A stretch of 64,000 nucleotides of DNA from Pedobacter nyackensis (GCF_900176505.1 NZ_FWYB01000001.1:97400-161399), one strand, 5' to 3'. Numbered from the stretch's first letter, positions 8,080-16,896 are shown. Program-made: numbers and translations. Notes: generated by a model from the letters alone, not told the origin.

Positions 8080-9318
8080 ATGAGTAAAATAAAGAAAATA
8101 ACAGTATCAAATCTAAAGGCCATTTCCAGTAAAACAGCTGATTTTGGAGGTTGTACAGCTTTAATTATCGGCGGTAATAACAAAGGTAAAACGTCTTTTT
8201 TAAAATCATTACCGGACCGGCTACGAGGCATTAAACCCGATGTAATATTAAAGCATGGTGAAAGCGAAGGTTATGCAGAATGGGAGCTAACGACAGGTGA
8301 GAAGTTTATTTGGTCATTTGAAAACAGAACCAAAGCAGGAGAAAAACTAACTTTTATCTCTACTGATAACATAAAAACGAGCATCAATAAGGAAATTTCA
8401 ACAAGGTTTTTCCCAGAGACTTTTGATATTGATAAGTTTTTGAATGATACTCCTGCCAAACAAAAAAAGACATTACAAGAAATTTGCGGGCTTGATTTTG
8501 TTGATATTGATTCTCGTTACAAATCAGCTTTTGAGGATCGTACTTTTAAGAACAAAAAGCTTGCAGAGGAAAAACTTAAGGATGTATCGGTTGACTTGAC
8601 TATGCGGACTGATGAATTGCCTTTAGATCAGCTGCAATTGGATATTTTGGGGGTGGATAACCACAATGAAAAAATATCGGGGGTTGAGAAGGGGATAACG
8701 TCTAGGCAAACCGCCATCAAAAACAATGAGGCTGAAATCAAAAGATTGAAAGATTTGATAATAAATCTGGAAACAGAAAATACAACTTCTAAAAAGCAAA
8801 TTGATGATGGTAAAAAGTGGCTGTTAATCCCCGAAAACAAAAAGAAAGAGCAATCGGATGTTGACGCTCTTAAAACAAAACTTCAAGATGCGAAAGATAA
8901 AAATGAAAAAATTAAAGCTAACAACCTTAAGATATCAAATAAACAATCATTAAAAATAGCGGAGAACGCCGCTAATTCTGCCGATAAGTTGGTTAAGTCG
9001 ATTGAAACAGAAAGACAGGAGCTCATCAAATCATCAACATTGCCAGAGGGTTTTTCGTTTACTGATGATGGAATTTCCTTTGAGGGGTTTGCTTTGTCAA
9101 AAGAACAATTATCATCTTCAAAAATTTATATAGCAGCATTAAAACTTGCTGCGATGAACATTGGAGAGGTAAAAACATTACATTTTGATGCTTCGTTCCT
9201 TGATAAGAACTCACTGAAAGATATCGAAGAATGGGCAGCAAAAGAGGATTTACAATTACTTATCGAGCGTCCTGATTTTGAAGGGGGAGAAATTGAGTAT
9301 CAATTAACACACGCTTAA
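8080..9318 (+). CDS. Rad50/RecF-like ABC ATPase
   Basis: 412 residues. The N-terminal half has Walker A GGNNKGKTS (31-39). A central charged region (about 210-310) is probably a short coiled coil. The C-terminal half has a degenerate ABC signature (LSSSKIYIAALKLAA, about 345-360) and a Walker-B-like HFDAS. This is the layout of small SMC/Rad50/RecF ATPases, such as T4 gp46. With the adjacent nuclease it may form an SbcCD-like end-processing machine. Confidence 0.75.
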   Translation: MSKIKKITVSNLKAISSKTADFGGCTALIIGGNNKGKTSFLKSLPDRLRGIKPDVILKHGESEGYAEWELTTGEKFIWSFENRTKAGEKLTFISTDNIKTSINKEISTRFFPETFDIDKFLNDTPAKQKKTLQEICGLDFVDIDSRYKSAFEDRTFKNKKLAEEKLKDVSVDLTMRTDELPLDQLQLDILGVDNHNEKISGVEKGITSRQTAIKNNEAEIKRLKDLIINLETENTTSKKQIDDGKKWLLIPENKKKEQSDVDALKTKLQDAKDKNEKIKANNLKISNKQSLKIAENAANSADKLVKSIETERQELIKSSTLPEGFSFTDDGISFEGFALSKEQLSSSKIYIAALKLAAMNIGEVKTLHFDASFLDKNSLKDIEEWAAKEDLQLLIERPDFEGGEIEYQLTHA

Positions 9319-9488
9319 TGAAACCAGACCTCTCAAAACTTCCTCTTAGGTACCAGAAGTATGGTAAAAACTGGAAGGATACCAAAACAGGACAGGTAAT
9401 CCATAACAGTAAAATCACTGATTACCTCCCAAAAACACCTCAAAATCATGAGGAGATACTAGCAAAAAGATACGATTTGAACTATTAA
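9318..9488 (+). CDS. Small basic protein (56 residues)
   Basis: A short frame starting on the TAATG overlap with the ATPase gene and ending at 9488. Rich in Lys and Tyr (MKPDLSKLPLRYQKYGKNWK), no known family. Position and coupling support it as real. Confidence 0.55.
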   Translation: MKPDLSKLPLRYQKYGKNWKDTKTGQVIHNSKITDYLPKTPQNHEEILAKRYDLNY

Positions 9489-9501
9489 ATGAGTCTTATT
9501 A

Positions 9502-9524
9502 TTAACAATTGTGAATTAAGTTAA
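9502..9524. promoter_or_regulatory. TTAACAATTGTGAATT operator variant upstream of ssb
   Basis: TTAACAATTGTGAATTAAG followed by TTAA resembles the phage operator, with changes in the right half. No good TAnnTTTG box follows at the usual spacing, so a promoter here is uncertain. Confidence 0.45.
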
Positions 9525-9574
9525 CACGCCAATTCAGGCATAAACCACGCCGGCTCTGGTCAACCGGATATAGA

Positions 9575-9940
9575 ATGAACATTATTGGTAAAGTACACGA
9601 AGTTGGCGAATTACAACAAGTAAGTGAAACATTTAAAAAGCGTGATCTGATCATTGAATACGCTGAAAACCCAACCTATCCGGAGTATATCAAATTTGAA
9701 GCGCTGCAGGATAAAACATCTTTGTTTGATGCTTTGAAACCAGGTGATGAGGTAGATGTAGCTTTCAATCTCCGTGGCCGTCCATGGACAGATAAAACTG
9801 GTAAAACATCTTACTTCAACAGTCTGGTTGTATGGAAGCTGAATGTTGTTTCAGCAGGACAGGCCCAGGCAGCTGCTCCGGCTTCAAATCCGGCGAGCGT
9901 GAACAGCGCACCTGGCGAAGAAGATGATCTTCCTTTCTAA
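9575..9940 (+). CDS. ssb: DUF3127 OB-fold single-stranded DNA-binding protein
   Basis: 121 residues. The body fits DUF3127 (IGKVHEVGELQQVSETFKKR near the N-terminus, FNLRGRPW near 70), an SSB-like OB fold common in Bacteroidota phages. The disordered tail ends in EEDDLPF, the acidic tip through which SSBs recruit partners. It should coat single strands during phage replication and annealing. Confidence 0.88.
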   Translation: MNIIGKVHEVGELQQVSETFKKRDLIIEYAENPTYPEYIKFEALQDKTSLFDALKPGDEVDVAFNLRGRPWTDKTGKTSYFNSLVVWKLNVVSAGQAQAAAPASNPASVNSAPGEEDDLPF

Positions 9941-9958
9941 CCTAACCTAAATCCAATC

Positions 9959-9987
9959 ACCTCACTATCTAACCGTAGTGGGGTTTT
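9959..9987 (+). terminator. Rho-independent terminator after ssb
   Basis: ACCTCACTA pairs with TAGTGGGGT (9 bp with a G-U pair) around an 8-nt loop and runs into TTTT. It closes the early recombination operon. Confidence 0.75.
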
Positions 9988-10008
9988 GGGCTGCAAACCC
10001 ATTCCATT

Positions 10009-10260
10009 ATGAATACAATAAACCCCGGAGAAATCGTTTACGCACGAATCACCGCGTCCACCATAGCTCGAAAAGGTAGGCCTTCCAAGAAATTGACAGC
10101 ACATCCTATTGTATTTGCCGCCTCATATGATGGTTATTCACCTAACCTGGCATTCAATAACCGTGAGGACAGGATGACCATCAATAAGTTCGGAGTAAAC
10201 GAGGATTTGGTGATAGTTAAATTGGAAGTGATCAGCAGGCATGGGTATAGGAATAAGTAA
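10009..10260 (+). CDS. Small hypothetical protein
   Basis: 83 residues, basic, mainly beta by appearance, not recognised. It lies just after the ssb terminator. Confidence 0.55.
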   Translation: MNTINPGEIVYARITASTIARKGRPSKKLTAHPIVFAASYDGYSPNLAFNNREDRMTINKFGVNEDLVIVKLEVISRHGYRNK

Positions 10261-10286
10261 AAGACAAATCATAATAATTTTTAACA

Positions 10287-10850
10287 ATGGGATATTTACC
10301 AGAAGGAGAAGCAAAAAGAAGGCACGACGAGCGAGTTAAGGCTAAACTTGATAAACTTAAGGAGCAAAGAAGAAGAGCAAGAATCGCTAAAGGTTTACCA
10401 GCGGTATCGACTCCAGAATGGAGGAAGGAACAAATGAGGCTCTATATGCAGAATAGGCGAGCAAAGGAACGAGAGGAAAATAAAGACGCCCTTTTAGCGA
10501 AGAAAAAGGAAAAGGAAGCCAAGAAAGCTGCAACTGCTGCGCGTTTATTGGCAAAGCTTAATGCTGATCGAAGGGAGAAGCGAAGGTTTGCTAGGGAGTC
10601 TGGCAAACCAGATTTCCGAACGAAGGAATATAGGCCACAACCAGTACCGAAAGACAAGCCAGTTAAACCGGAGAAGTTGAGAAAGATCCGGGCTGTCAAA
10701 AAAACAAAGGAAGAAAAGACGATGGCCATTCGTAAAATAGATATTACTGCGTGTGTTCCATTAAAGCTTGATGCCAAAACTACTATCTACGTGAAGCCTG
10801 GAAGTGATACCAAAGCGATCATCCAAAGGTTCCAAAACAGGAACAATTAA
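10287..10850 (+). CDS. Highly basic helical protein
   Basis: 187 residues. The first 140 are extremely rich in Lys, Arg, Ala and Glu (many KxxKEKEAKK-like runs), likely a long helix that binds nucleic acid. The last 45 residues look like a small globular domain (ITACVPLKLDAKTTIYVKPG). Function unknown; it could be a DNA- or RNA-associated protein. Confidence 0.6.
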   Translation: MGYLPEGEAKRRHDERVKAKLDKLKEQRRRARIAKGLPAVSTPEWRKEQMRLYMQNRRAKEREENKDALLAKKKEKEAKKAATAARLLAKLNADRREKRRFARESGKPDFRTKEYRPQPVPKDKPVKPEKLRKIRAVKKTKEEKTMAIRKIDITACVPLKLDAKTTIYVKPGSDTKAIIQRFQNRNN

Positions 10851-10859
10851 ATACTTTTA

Positions 10860-10896
10860 TTAACAGTTGTTAATTGAGTTAATTGTTTTATATTTG
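10860..10896 (+). promoter_or_regulatory. Operator-overlapped promoter of the replication operon
   Basis: TTAACAGTTGTTAA (10860-10873) covers the -33 TTG (10867-10869). A spacer of 19 nt leads to a perfect -7 box TATATTTG (10889-10896). Transcription should start near 10903, which gives a leader of about 125 nt before the helicase. Confidence 0.85.
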
Positions 10897-10932
10897 TCTT
10901 ATAGTTCGCCTAATACCTAAAGACATTTCATT

Positions 10933-11006
10933 CATTACCTCTGTCAGCTGCTCTGTAGCCTTATAGAGAACAAGGACGGCGAACCCTTTAGCAGACAGGG
11001 GTAATG
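10933..11006 (+). ncRNA. Structured 5' leader upstream of the helicase gene
   Basis: CATTACCTCTGT (10933-10944) pairs with ACAGGGGTAATG (10995-11006), 12 pairs including one G-U. After a 3-nt bulge, CTGCT (10948-10952) pairs with AGCAG (10990-10994). A smaller CCTT/AAGG helix lies inside the 37-nt apical part. The element sits wholly between a strong promoter and the helicase start. A cis-regulatory RNA, a protein-binding leader or a processed small RNA are all possible; no known riboswitch class is recognised. Confidence 0.6.
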
Positions 11007-11028
11007 ATAATTTTTAAAATGTTTAACC

Positions 11029-12486
11029 ATGATCAAAACGCCAAGACCATACCAAGTCGATATAGTTGACCGTACCAGCAGATCGTTGGCGAAAAACAAA
11101 GCCGTTATATTACACGCTCCAACTGGCGCGGGCAAATCTATTATGATCGACATGATTGTGTCTAGGTGTATTGAAAAAGGAAAAACGGTATTGGTACTTT
11201 CTGATGCAAGAAAAATATACAACCAACTTGTTAAGGAGTGTAATGGCATTGAGATCAACAGTAATGTAAAGGAATTATATATTGAGTCAGCCAAATGCTA
11301 CGTTGGTATGATTCAAACAATTTTAAAACGACCAATGATCATTAAGCAATTGCAGGATTTAAATTCTAACCTAATATTACTTATTGATGAGTGCCATATT
11401 TCTACCTCTACCAAATTGATTGATTACGTACCTAATGCATTTAGAATTGGTTGCACCGCTACTCCTTATGGAATTTTACATAAACATCTACCGATATACT
11501 ACAATGACCTGGTTGAAGGTCCTCAGGTTGATTGGCTTATACAACAAGGCTTTTTGACTAATTACCGACATAAAGCCAGAACTCCTGCAGATACCAGTCT
11601 ATTAGAAATTCGAAACGGGGAGGTTACTGAAAAATCAAACGAAATGGTGTTTGGAGCTCAGCGAGTTTATGATGGATTGTTTGATGATTTGCGAGAGTTT
11701 CCATTTAAAAAGTGTGTAATATTTGTAGCGTCAATCAAACAAGCTGAAGGGCTTAATTCAAAATTAATTGAGGCCGGTTTTAAATCTTGCAGATACCATT
11801 CACAAGTCGAGCACGCTGATTATGAACTGGCTAAATTTACTACCCTACATTTAGCAAATGTTTTAGTGACGATAAAATCGTTATCCAAAGGCTGGGATTA
11901 CCCGCCAGTTGATATGGTCGCTTTGATGCACAAAACATTATCTACATCTGTATACCAGCAGGAAATTGGTAGGGGCTCTAGAATTTTCCCAGGAAAGGAT
12001 ATGTTTACTGTTTTGGATTATGGATCTAATTGGGAAAAGCATGGCTTATACTTTGAGGATCGGCCTTATTCAGAGCTTTGGAATAAGGTTAAACGTAAGT
12101 CTGATAGTGTGGGTGCCTCATCATGTAAGGCTTGTGTAAGTTGTGAAAGCATTCTGCCAATTTCAGCGAGGATATGTAAATATTGCGATTACGTGTACCC
12201 TGAGCCGGAGCAATCGTTGGCCCAAGGTGAAATGGTTGATTTAACCGAAGAATATCATGTTTTAGTTGGTAAAAAGATAAGTGAATTGAACCCAACAGAG
12301 CTGGCGAATTACGCTAAGCTAAAAAATAAAAGACCTTTTGCAATCCGCGTAGCCAAAGCTAAGGAGCAGATAGAAAAAGGGTTTCTTATGAGTTTTGCTG
12401 CCTGCATGGGGTACAGAAGGTCGTGGCTGGACCATCAGAACATTCCTAACGAGCCAATTGAATTTGCAGATATAACATTAAGATAG
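11029..12486 (+). CDS. Superfamily 2 DEAD/DEAH-type helicase
   Basis: 485 residues. Motif I is APTGAGKS (30-37), motif II DECH (120-123), motif III TATP (143-146) and motif VI QEIGRGSR (about 315-322). A Cys-rich zinc ribbon follows near 366-390 (CKACVSCE, CKYCD). Length and order match phage SF2 helicases of the RecQ/UvsW/RAD3-like type. It probably unwinds DNA or remodels branches in phage replication. It is the first gene after the structured leader. Confidence 0.85.
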   Translation: MIKTPRPYQVDIVDRTSRSLAKNKAVILHAPTGAGKSIMIDMIVSRCIEKGKTVLVLSDARKIYNQLVKECNGIEINSNVKELYIESAKCYVGMIQTILKRPMIIKQLQDLNSNLILLIDECHISTSTKLIDYVPNAFRIGCTATPYGILHKHLPIYYNDLVEGPQVDWLIQQGFLTNYRHKARTPADTSLLEIRNGEVTEKSNEMVFGAQRVYDGLFDDLREFPFKKCVIFVASIKQAEGLNSKLIEAGFKSCRYHSQVEHADYELAKFTTLHLANVLVTIKSLSKGWDYPPVDMVALMHKTLSTSVYQQEIGRGSRIFPGKDMFTVLDYGSNWEKHGLYFEDRPYSELWNKVKRKSDSVGASSCKACVSCESILPISARICKYCDYVYPEPEQSLAQGEMVDLTEEYHVLVGKKISELNPTELANYAKLKNKRPFAIRVAKAKEQIEKGFLMSFAACMGYRRSWLDHQNIPNEPIEFADITLR

Positions 12487-12492
12487 CCAGAT

Positions 12493-13341
12493 ATGAACGA
12501 GTTTGAATACGTATTGCCAGCAAAAAAATCAGAAGTTGATCAATTTTTTAAAGACACCGATAGCCAAAGGTTGAGAGATTACAATAAGAATCTCGGTTTG
12601 TTGAATCGAATGAAAGATAAAATTATCAACGAATACCATGCTATAAAGTCTGATTACCTTAAAAACCAAGAAGAATATCAAGTTAAGTTTCTTCAGTTTA
12701 GATCAAAGGTTCTTAAGCTTAATGAGGCTAAAAAATGTATTTGCGGAGCAGATGTAAGACTTGTTTCTGGGCCTCATTTTGGAGATTTTTGGGGCTGTAC
12801 TGAGCATATGAACTACGCAGTCCGTCATGAAAATTATATACTAAGACCTGACGCTCTGCCTAATTTTTATGAGCCTAGCGTAAAAGGATGGCCAGCACAA
12901 ATACGTAACAGATTAGGACTGTCTAAATCAGTAAGTACTGGTATAATTTACAACTTTATATTAAATAACAATCTTCCTGATTTATCGCTTCATTTTGAAG
13001 GAGTTTCTGAACTAGGTAGTATTTATAAAATTGTCGATACAAGAAAAAAAGCCACGGCATTCGAGCTTCAGCAATTCAAAAGACTTGGTTTCCATTATGA
13101 TAAATGCGTTTGGCAATTCTCAATAAAATATAAATCGTTAGGAGTTAGGGGGCAGAAGTATGCTTTTCCAGATATAGTTTGCTCAGACGACAGGAATGTT
13201 TATATCTATGAATGCAAGACCTCTAAGTCAGATGTAAATGACTATCAAAAGTCGCTTTATATTGATTTAATTTCAAAGCTGTTAAAGGATGCTGGTGATA
13301 CAAGAAATGTGGTGTTTGAATATTTATTTGAACACGCATGA
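12493..13341 (+). CDS. PD-(D/E)XK nuclease-like protein with N-terminal zinc site
   Basis: 282 residues. A helical N-terminus (1-80) precedes a CxC...C...H cluster (C82, C84, C102, H105) like a topoisomerase zinc finger. The C-terminal part has PD (226-227), E240-C-K242 and Q252, the core of restriction-endonuclease-fold nucleases. It overlaps the next ATPase gene by 4 nt. Role in replication or repair is inferred from position. Confidence 0.6.
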   Translation: MNEFEYVLPAKKSEVDQFFKDTDSQRLRDYNKNLGLLNRMKDKIINEYHAIKSDYLKNQEEYQVKFLQFRSKVLKLNEAKKCICGADVRLVSGPHFGDFWGCTEHMNYAVRHENYILRPDALPNFYEPSVKGWPAQIRNRLGLSKSVSTGIIYNFILNNNLPDLSLHFEGVSELGSIYKIVDTRKKATAFELQQFKRLGFHYDKCVWQFSIKYKSLGVRGQKYAFPDIVCSDDRNVYIYECKTSKSDVNDYQKSLYIDLISKLLKDAGDTRNVVFEYLFEHA

Positions 13342-14444
13342 TAGTCCAAAAACTTATTGACGATATAAATGCGGAGGCTGAAGAGCAGAAGGATATTCAA
13401 ACGCTGATCAGGGGGTCTTTAATTCCCCAGGGCGTAAAAATTCCTGAGCCTGATGTTGTATTTGGGGTAAACGGGGTTCCTGTTTTTACCAAAAAATCGA
13501 TTTCAACATTGATTGGTCGTGCAAAATCTGGTAAGACCACTGTAACCTCATGGATTGTTTCTGAATCAATTAAAAATGATTTAAACGTGGTATGGATCGA
13601 TACCGAGCAAGGGCTTTACTATGGCAGTAGAACCCAGTTCTGGATCTTATCAATGTCCGGGTTAAAAATCTCTGATTATTTAAAATTTTACGACTTAAAA
13701 ATATTCCCACCGAACCAACGGGTGGAGATGATTGAATTGATAATTAAAGAATTCAGGCCAGACCTTGTAGTTGTAGACGGTATTAGGGATTTAGTTTTCG
13801 ATATTAATAACCCCGAAGAGGCTACTCGCAGGACTGGAGATCTTATGAGATGGGCTGACCAGTATGATTGCCATATTTTAAATATCCTTCACCAGAACAA
13901 AGGAAATGAGCATGCCCGGGGTCATCTTGGTACTGAGATGATTAATAAGTCTGAGAGCGTTATTAAGGTTGAACAGAATGAGGACGGCCTAATTGTTTGT
14001 AATCCCGAATACACTAGGTCTAAGGCATTTGAACTCTTTGCTTTTGATAGGGATGAGAAAGGTATGCCGTTTATCGTTGATGGCTATGCCGGTAAGATTA
14101 CCACTAATATAAGTTCAAGCAAAAAAGGCATTGATCCGACTGACTTAGCCTATAATAATGCTCATCCTGAAATTGTAGATAAGGTATTTAGCAAAGATCA
14201 GTTTTTGAAGTACAACGATTTTGTTCAAAACATAAAATATTATTTCCAACTCAATGGCATTGAAATGGGCAGAAACAAGGCTATTGAATTTGCAACTCAT
14301 TATTTAATGCTGGGTATGGTTTGGAAAAATCCGCATATTAAAGGCTATGCCAAGTATGAAAAGAACCCATTATTCGATCCAATGGTTTTAGTTGTATCTG
14401 GATCAAAAATTAACAAACAAGCGGATGGTGATGCTCCTTTTTAG
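13338..14444 (+). CDS. RepA/RecA-fold AAA ATPase (replicative helicase-like)
   Basis: 368 residues. Walker A is GRAKSGKTT (60-68) and Walker B LVVVDG (143-148). The family resembles AAA_25/RepA hexameric helicases, which load at plasmid or phage origins. It is followed by a primase-like TOPRIM gene, so the pair may form the phage helicase-primase. Confidence 0.75.
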   Translation: MIVQKLIDDINAEAEEQKDIQTLIRGSLIPQGVKIPEPDVVFGVNGVPVFTKKSISTLIGRAKSGKTTVTSWIVSESIKNDLNVVWIDTEQGLYYGSRTQFWILSMSGLKISDYLKFYDLKIFPPNQRVEMIELIIKEFRPDLVVVDGIRDLVFDINNPEEATRRTGDLMRWADQYDCHILNILHQNKGNEHARGHLGTEMINKSESVIKVEQNEDGLIVCNPEYTRSKAFELFAFDRDEKGMPFIVDGYAGKITTNISSSKKGIDPTDLAYNNAHPEIVDKVFSKDQFLKYNDFVQNIKYYFQLNGIEMGRNKAIEFATHYLMLGMVWKNPHIKGYAKYEKNPLFDPMVLVVSGSKINKQADGDAPF

Positions 14445-14446
14445 TT

Positions 14447-15310
14447 ATGACAAAGACTTTCAAATACTCATTAGATAAATCCAGTAAAAAATTCAAATGT
14501 CCCCGGTGTTATAAAAAAACGTTGGTGCGGTTTATTGATTTGGATAAGAATTTTATTGAGGAAAAATTTGGTAGATGTGACAGGGAAGTTAGTTGTGGGT
14601 ACTTTTTAAAGCCAGAAGAAGATAATAATGCATTTGTTGAATTCGTTCCGCAAATAGAATTACCAACATCTTTTATTGCTTCAGCTCATGTAATTAACAC
14701 TTTAAAGGGTTATGAACACAACTCATTTACTAATTGGTTGATTGCAAAATTTGACTCAAAAACCATTGAGCAATTGATTTTAAAATACAGGTTTGGCGTG
14801 GATAATTCAGGCCCTTATACAAAGGATTGGACAGTATTCTGGCAACATGATATTAATGGTAAAGTCAGATCCGGTAAAATTATAAAGTATGATGATACAG
14901 GGCACCGGGATAAAGATTGGTCAGCTACCTGGTATCATAAAAAGGGTAACATTAATGGCCCGTTCTTTCCGGACTTTAATTTAAAGCAATGTCTATTTGG
15001 AGAACATTTATTAAAAACCAACACTAAGCCAATTGCCATTGTTGAAAGTGAAAAAACAGCCCTTATAGCTAGCTTATTTATTGAGAAGTATCTTTGGCTA
15101 GCCTGCGGAGGGAAACAGGAACTGAGGGCAGAAAAATTGGGTCCAGTGTTAAATAGGTCGGTGACATTGTTCCCAGATTTAGGTGCCTATGACGATTGGA
15201 AGGTAAAAGCACAGGAGTTTGGTTTTAATGTCAGTGACCAGATTGAAAAAATAGCTAGTGATGAAGAAAAGGGGAAAGGATTAGATATTGCTGATTATTT
15301 ATTGAGATAA
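14447..15310 (+). CDS. Zinc-ribbon TOPRIM primase-like protein (DUF6371-like)
   Basis: 287 residues. An N-terminal zinc site (C18, C21, C44, C50) is followed by a TOPRIM core with E200 in IAIVESEKTA and D244 in LFPDLGAYDD. This matches the DNA-primase-like proteins called DUF6371 in Bacteroidota. It follows the RecA-fold ATPase by 2 nt. Its 3' end overlaps the convergent reverse-strand gene by 12 nt. Confidence 0.75.
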   Translation: MTKTFKYSLDKSSKKFKCPRCYKKTLVRFIDLDKNFIEEKFGRCDREVSCGYFLKPEEDNNAFVEFVPQIELPTSFIASAHVINTLKGYEHNSFTNWLIAKFDSKTIEQLILKYRFGVDNSGPYTKDWTVFWQHDINGKVRSGKIIKYDDTGHRDKDWSATWYHKKGNINGPFFPDFNLKQCLFGEHLLKTNTKPIAIVESEKTALIASLFIEKYLWLACGGKQELRAEKLGPVLNRSVTLFPDLGAYDDWKVKAQEFGFNVSDQIEKIASDEEKGKGLDIADYLLR

Positions 15311-15913
15311 TCTATGGTTAACTCTTTCCTTTAGTAACAAGTCAAAATTCTTTTCAAGAGTTTTTGTTATTTCGTCTTGACCGACAGCATTGATGCGCAA
15401 AATTAATTCTTTTTTTTCGCTTCTAAATTCTGGATCATCTATCACATTTTCTTTTTCTAAATATGTCAGTTGGCGATGTGCAGAGTTTAAATCCACAATA
15501 GTTTTGATTATGTAATCATAGAAGATATTAAAGATATGGCTATCTCCAAACTCAGCCCATACTCGCTCTCTTAAAAATAGGATTTCTTTATACGTCGCAT
15601 CATGAAACCGTAATTTAGATTGGAATACTAAGAATTTACTAGTAAAAGTGGATAATTCATTCGGGTTGTGTTTTTTCCAACTGTCAAGCAATTCCTGATT
15701 AATTTCTCCATCAAACGATACTGGATCTCTTAAATATTTAATCAAGTCAACTGATCTTCTGCTAACCGCAAATATTTCCATTTTTAATTCATGCAGTCTT
15801 TGGTCTTTCCAAATAGCTAAGGCTTTAAATGCAGCAACCATTGTAAAAATTGCGGCAAGTAGAGTCAGCAATTCTATCCAATGCTTTGAAATTTCAGTAA
15901 AAAGAGCGCACAT
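15299..15913 (-). CDS. Membrane-anchored cargo protein, reverse strand
   Basis: 204 residues. One N-terminal transmembrane helix (about 10-33, WIELLTLLAAIFTMVAAF) is followed by a helical cytoplasmic domain. No family recognised. It is transcribed against the flanking replication genes, as cargo active in the lysogen would be. On the minus strand a -7-like TATCTTTA lies upstream of the start. Exclusion or defence is a hypothesis. Confidence 0.7.
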   Translation of the reverse strand: MCALFTEISKHWIELLTLLAAIFTMVAAFKALAIWKDQRLHELKMEIFAVSRRSVDLIKYLRDPVSFDGEINQELLDSWKKHNPNELSTFTSKFLVFQSKLRFHDATYKEILFLRERVWAEFGDSHIFNIFYDYIIKTIVDLNSAHRQLTYLEKENVIDDPEFRSEKKELILRINAVGQDEITKTLEKNFDLLLKERVNHRLSQ

Positions 15914-15960
15914 AGTTGTTAAATTTTAATTATATTTAAAGATATAAAAAATTTCATTTC

Positions 15961-16440
15961 ATGATGGATCAGGGTAATTTCTCTGAGGCCAAAATCCAGC
16001 AGGATGCAATAACCCATATCAGGAATCAATTCCCTGAGACATATGGTTGTTTGTATCATATTGCTAATGGAGGCTATAGAGATCCGCGTACTGCGACAAT
16101 TTTAACCGGGCAAGGTGTTGTGCCGGGAGTACAAGATTTGCACCTAATTTGGGCAGGAAAATTGTATTTGATAGAAGTAAAAACTTCCAGTGGACAGGTT
16201 GATCCGGCGCAAAAGGTCGTCCATGCCCAGCACAAAAAACAGGGTTTCGATACGTATATTTTTAGGACTTCTAAGGAGATAATCTCGTTCGTGGAGTACG
16301 TTCTAAAGTCCCAAAACATTGATCATTTTAATGGTTTTATTTCCCCTTTTTCTAAGGCTGAAAACCTTCATTTATACCAGGAAGAGTATAGAGTTTTTAG
16401 GCAAAGCAAGTTTACTCAAAAATCGAAAAACCTCCTTTAA
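15961..16440 (+). CDS. VRR-NUC domain nuclease
   Basis: 159 residues. The signature GVVPGVQD (52-59) is followed by E72-V-K74 and a Gln-rich helix start, the core of VRR-NUC (PD-(D/E)XK) nucleases. Standalone phage VRR-NUC proteins can act on branched DNA. It probably resolves replication or packaging intermediates. The C-terminal 40 residues extend beyond the usual domain. Confidence 0.85.
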   Translation: MMDQGNFSEAKIQQDAITHIRNQFPETYGCLYHIANGGYRDPRTATILTGQGVVPGVQDLHLIWAGKLYLIEVKTSSGQVDPAQKVVHAQHKKQGFDTYIFRTSKEIISFVEYVLKSQNIDHFNGFISPFSKAENLHLYQEEYRVFRQSKFTQKSKNLL

Positions 16441-16445
16441 TGGCA

Positions 16446-16680
16446 TTTAAACTAGTTTAAGCACTCGTTAAACTACTTTGAAAAATATTAAAATTTAAAC
16501 TGGTTTAAACTACTTTGATATTTTACACAAAAACAGCCTTTAAATAGGTTCAAATTAGTTTAACACCATATCACAACTAGTTTAAACTACTATAACGTAA
16601 AGTAGTTTAGTTTAACACCCCCTTATATAGTAAGGGGTGTATTAAACCACTTTATGTAGGACCACTTTAATTTTAAACCA
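16446..16680. repeat. Palindromic TAGTTTAAACTA repeat array (candidate origin)
   Basis: A gene-free AT-rich stretch dense with copies and half-copies of TTAAACTA(C/G)TTT. Perfect palindromes are TTAAACTAGTTTAA (16447-16460) and TAGTTTAAACTA (16578-16589). Other copies lie near 16468, 16495, 16504, 16552, 16600, 16642 and 16662. Arrays like this are typical of initiator-binding iterons or multi-site operators. It directly follows the replication genes. Confidence 0.65.
16615..16640 (+). terminator. Hairpin within the repeat array
   Basis: ACACCCCCTTA pairs with TAAGGGGTGT around a short TATAG loop, with one bulged C. No T-run follows, so it may be a weak terminator or a structural part of the possible origin. 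Confidence 0.45.
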
Positions 16681-16682
16681 GT

Positions 16683-16892
16683 ATGACCCCAGTACAACTC
16701 AAATATTTCAACGACATGGAGCCAGGTGAAAGCCTATCAATCCAACAGGTGAAAAACCCTATCGCATTCATATCTGCAGCTAAGCAGTACATAGATCAGT
16801 ATGGATTGTTGCAATTTAATTCAGACTACACCGAAGTAACCAAGCTAAATCCAATACCTAAAACGGACCAAATAACCTTCTACCTGCAATAA
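16683..16892 (+). CDS. Small hypothetical protein
   Basis: 69 residues, starting right after the repeat array (ATG at 16683). No family recognised. Good amino-acid composition and lack of overlap support it. Confidence 0.55.
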   Translation: MTPVQLKYFNDMEPGESLSIQQVKNPIAFISAAKQYIDQYGLLQFNSDYTEVTKLNPIPKTDQITFYLQ

Positions 16893-16896
16893 TAAA

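Noticed and set aside
16441..16682. CRISPR array
   Set aside because: Repeats are short palindromic units without regular unique spacers, and no cas gene is present.
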